This document shows positions 6,282 through 7,444 of a stretch of 7,444 bases of DNA, in pieces. A model generated the notes under the pieces. The model searched no databases. It saw nothing but the letters and a program-made list of their open reading frames with translations, and was not told the origin of the DNA. Each line of letters opens with the position of its first letter. Positions within the stretch are counted from its first letter, which is position 1. The stretch lies in NCBI GenBank assembly GCA_041623475.1, contig JBFJWU010000161.1, positions 1 through 7,444 of the forward strand. The letters are read 5' to 3'. Made by a program: the position numbers and the translations under genes. The stretch is from JBFJWU01 sp041623475 [NCBI: bacterium] (GTDB taxonomy: Bacteria; J088).

Positions 6282-7444
6282 ATGGAATTACACGAAACCG
6301 CCAAGATGATTCAGCAGATGGTGCGCGCATTTACCCAGGCCGAAATCCGGCCGCACGCCGCCCACTACGATGAAATCGAGGAAATGCCCTGGCCGGTCAT
6401 GGAAAAGGCCGAAATGATGGGCATCTCCCAATCGGTTGTTGTCGAAGCTGGCAAAACCGCCGAAGACCTGGGGGTCGATATCAGCGACGACGAGAAGCCC
6501 GACAAGGGGCCCAGCTACAAGAACCAGATCATGATGGTCGGTGCCGAAGAAATGGCGTGGGGATGCGCCGGCATCTCGCTGGCGTTACAGGGCTCGGGCC
6601 TGGCGGCAACGCCGGTCTCGAAAATGGGAACGCCAGAGCAGAAGAAATTATTCGCAGATTGCCTTCGCGGCAAGGACGAACAAGGGCACATGAAAGTCGC
6701 GGCGATGTGCATGAGCGAGCCGACCACTGGCAGCGATATTTCAGATATCCGCACCACGGCAGAAAAAAAGGGCGATCAGTACGTCCTGAACGGATCCAAA
6801 CAATGGATTACCAACGGCAAGAGCGCCAGCGTTTATGTGGTCTGGGCCCAGACTGACAAATCACTGGGACGCGCCGGAGTCCGCGGCTTTGTCATTCCCC
6901 GTGATACCGAAGGCCTGATGCCCGGTAAAAAGGAAATCAAGCTGGGAATTCGTGCATCGGAAACGGCGTCGGTTCATTTCGAGAACTGCGTCGTCCCCGA
7001 AGAGCTCATGCTGGGAACCCCCGAAGTAGCCAGCCAGGGCATGAAAGGCGCCCACGCGATGTTTGATGCGACCCGGCCGCTGGTCGGTGCGCAGGCGGTT
7101 GGTATCGCACGGGCTGCGTACGACTATATGCTGGAGTACGGCAAGCAGGAATCATTGTGGGGCAAGAAACTGTGTGAACACCAGTGGTTTGCGTTTGAAC
7201 TGGCGGAAATGCACATGGAAATCGAAGCCAGTCGCTCTTTGGTGTTCAAATCGATCTGGATGGCCGACAACAACCAGCCCAACGCAATGGAAGCCGCCGT
7301 CGCCAAGGCCCACGCTGCCGGTACTGCCCAGAGCGTCACGACCAGGGCCATTCGCCTGCTTGGTAACGAGGGCTGGACAAGGGCCCATCCGGTAGAAAAA
7401 TGGTACCGGGACGCCAAGATTTACGATATTTTTGAAGGCACCGG
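6282..7444 (+). CDS. Acyl-CoA dehydrogenase, catalytic subunit of the pair (3' end outside window)
   Basis: The frame is open from ATG 6282 to the window edge, 387 full codons, and is partial. AAGGA lies 7 nt before the ATG. The N-terminal helical domain is about 1-135. The flavin-side motifs are intact: MCMSEPTTGSD (142-152) and KQWITNG (173-179), followed by KLGIRASETASVHFENCVVP (220-239). The last codons read KWYRDAKIYDIFEGTG, with Glu385 as the catalytic base. By contrast, the usual ERxxFG motif is replaced by KQESLWGKK (288-296) and QxxGGxGF by IRLLGNEGW (357-365), so the residues that normally hold the neighbour's FAD are lost. The preceding gene keeps exactly these. The two genes are 28 nt apart and presumably co-transcribed from the 5007-5036 region. 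It probably oxidises an acyl-CoA and passes electrons to ETF; the substrate is not readable. Only the last short stretch after the EGT motif should be missing. Confidence 0.92.
   Translation, partial: MELHETAKMIQQMVRAFTQAEIRPHAAHYDEIEEMPWPVMEKAEMMGISQSVVVEAGKTAEDLGVDISDDEKPDKGPSYKNQIMMVGAEEMAWGCAGISLALQGSGLAATPVSKMGTPEQKKLFADCLRGKDEQGHMKVAAMCMSEPTTGSDISDIRTTAEKKGDQYVLNGSKQWITNGKSASVYVVWAQTDKSLGRAGVRGFVIPRDTEGLMPGKKEIKLGIRASETASVHFENCVVPEELMLGTPEVASQGMKGAHAMFDATRPLVGAQAVGIARAAYDYMLEYGKQESLWGKKLCEHQWFAFELAEMHMEIEASRSLVFKSIWMADNNQPNAMEAAVAKAHAAGTAQSVTTRAIRLLGNEGWTRAHPVEKWYRDAKIYDIFEGT

Noticed and set aside
5558-6304. 248-codon minus-strand open frame opposite the first paired dehydrogenase
   Set aside because: It covers conserved dehydrogenase motifs on the other strand and shows no protein-like pattern of its own.

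Overview
The window looks like chromosomal DNA of moderately high GC from a proteobacterium, most likely a gammaproteobacterium. This rests on the XseA sequence and on the xseA/M23-peptidase neighbourhood, and is inference. There are no RNA genes, insertion sequences, CRISPR arrays or phage genes. It holds seven supportable protein genes in two divergent blocks; the last gene runs off the right edge.

Left block, minus strand (190-2479): a small uncharacterised 77-codon ORF, then xseA (exodeoxyribonuclease VII large subunit), then a secreted M23 metallopeptidase of the LytM type. The genes are tightly packed: 27 nt between the first two, and a 14-nt overlap between xseA and the peptidase. All three appear to use non-ATG starts (GTG, TTG, TTG). 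This is housekeeping DNA-repair and cell-wall content. Positions 1-189 hold no convincing gene.

Right block, plus strand (2681-7444): a 565-residue acyl-CoA dehydrogenase whose long N-terminal extension and C-terminal signature identify it as a (2S)-methylsuccinyl-CoA dehydrogenase (Mcd) type enzyme. It is followed by a 159-residue protein that is essentially one cyclic-nucleotide-binding domain. A clear rho-independent terminator (4966-4998) ends this unit. Just after it lies a 30-bp perfect palindrome (5007-5036) built from two GTATATAC octamers, a strong operator candidate. A second unit then begins, with two adjacent acyl-CoA dehydrogenase genes (5165-6253 and 6282 to beyond the end).

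The most interesting observation is that these last two dehydrogenases have complementary defects. The first lacks the catalytic glutamate and the TEPxxGSD / WITNG flavin-side motifs, but keeps the ERVQFG and QVLGGYGF motifs that normally bind the FAD of the neighbouring subunit. The second keeps the catalytic glutamate, TEPTTGSD and WITNG, but has lost the ERxxFG and QxxGGxGF motifs. Together they supply one complete active site. This predicts an obligate heteromeric enzyme of the alpha2-beta2 kind known from steroid side-chain catabolism. Its substrate cannot be read from the window. With Mcd next door, the region looks like part of a CoA-thioester catabolic cluster continuing to the right, with its own control by the palindrome-binding regulator.
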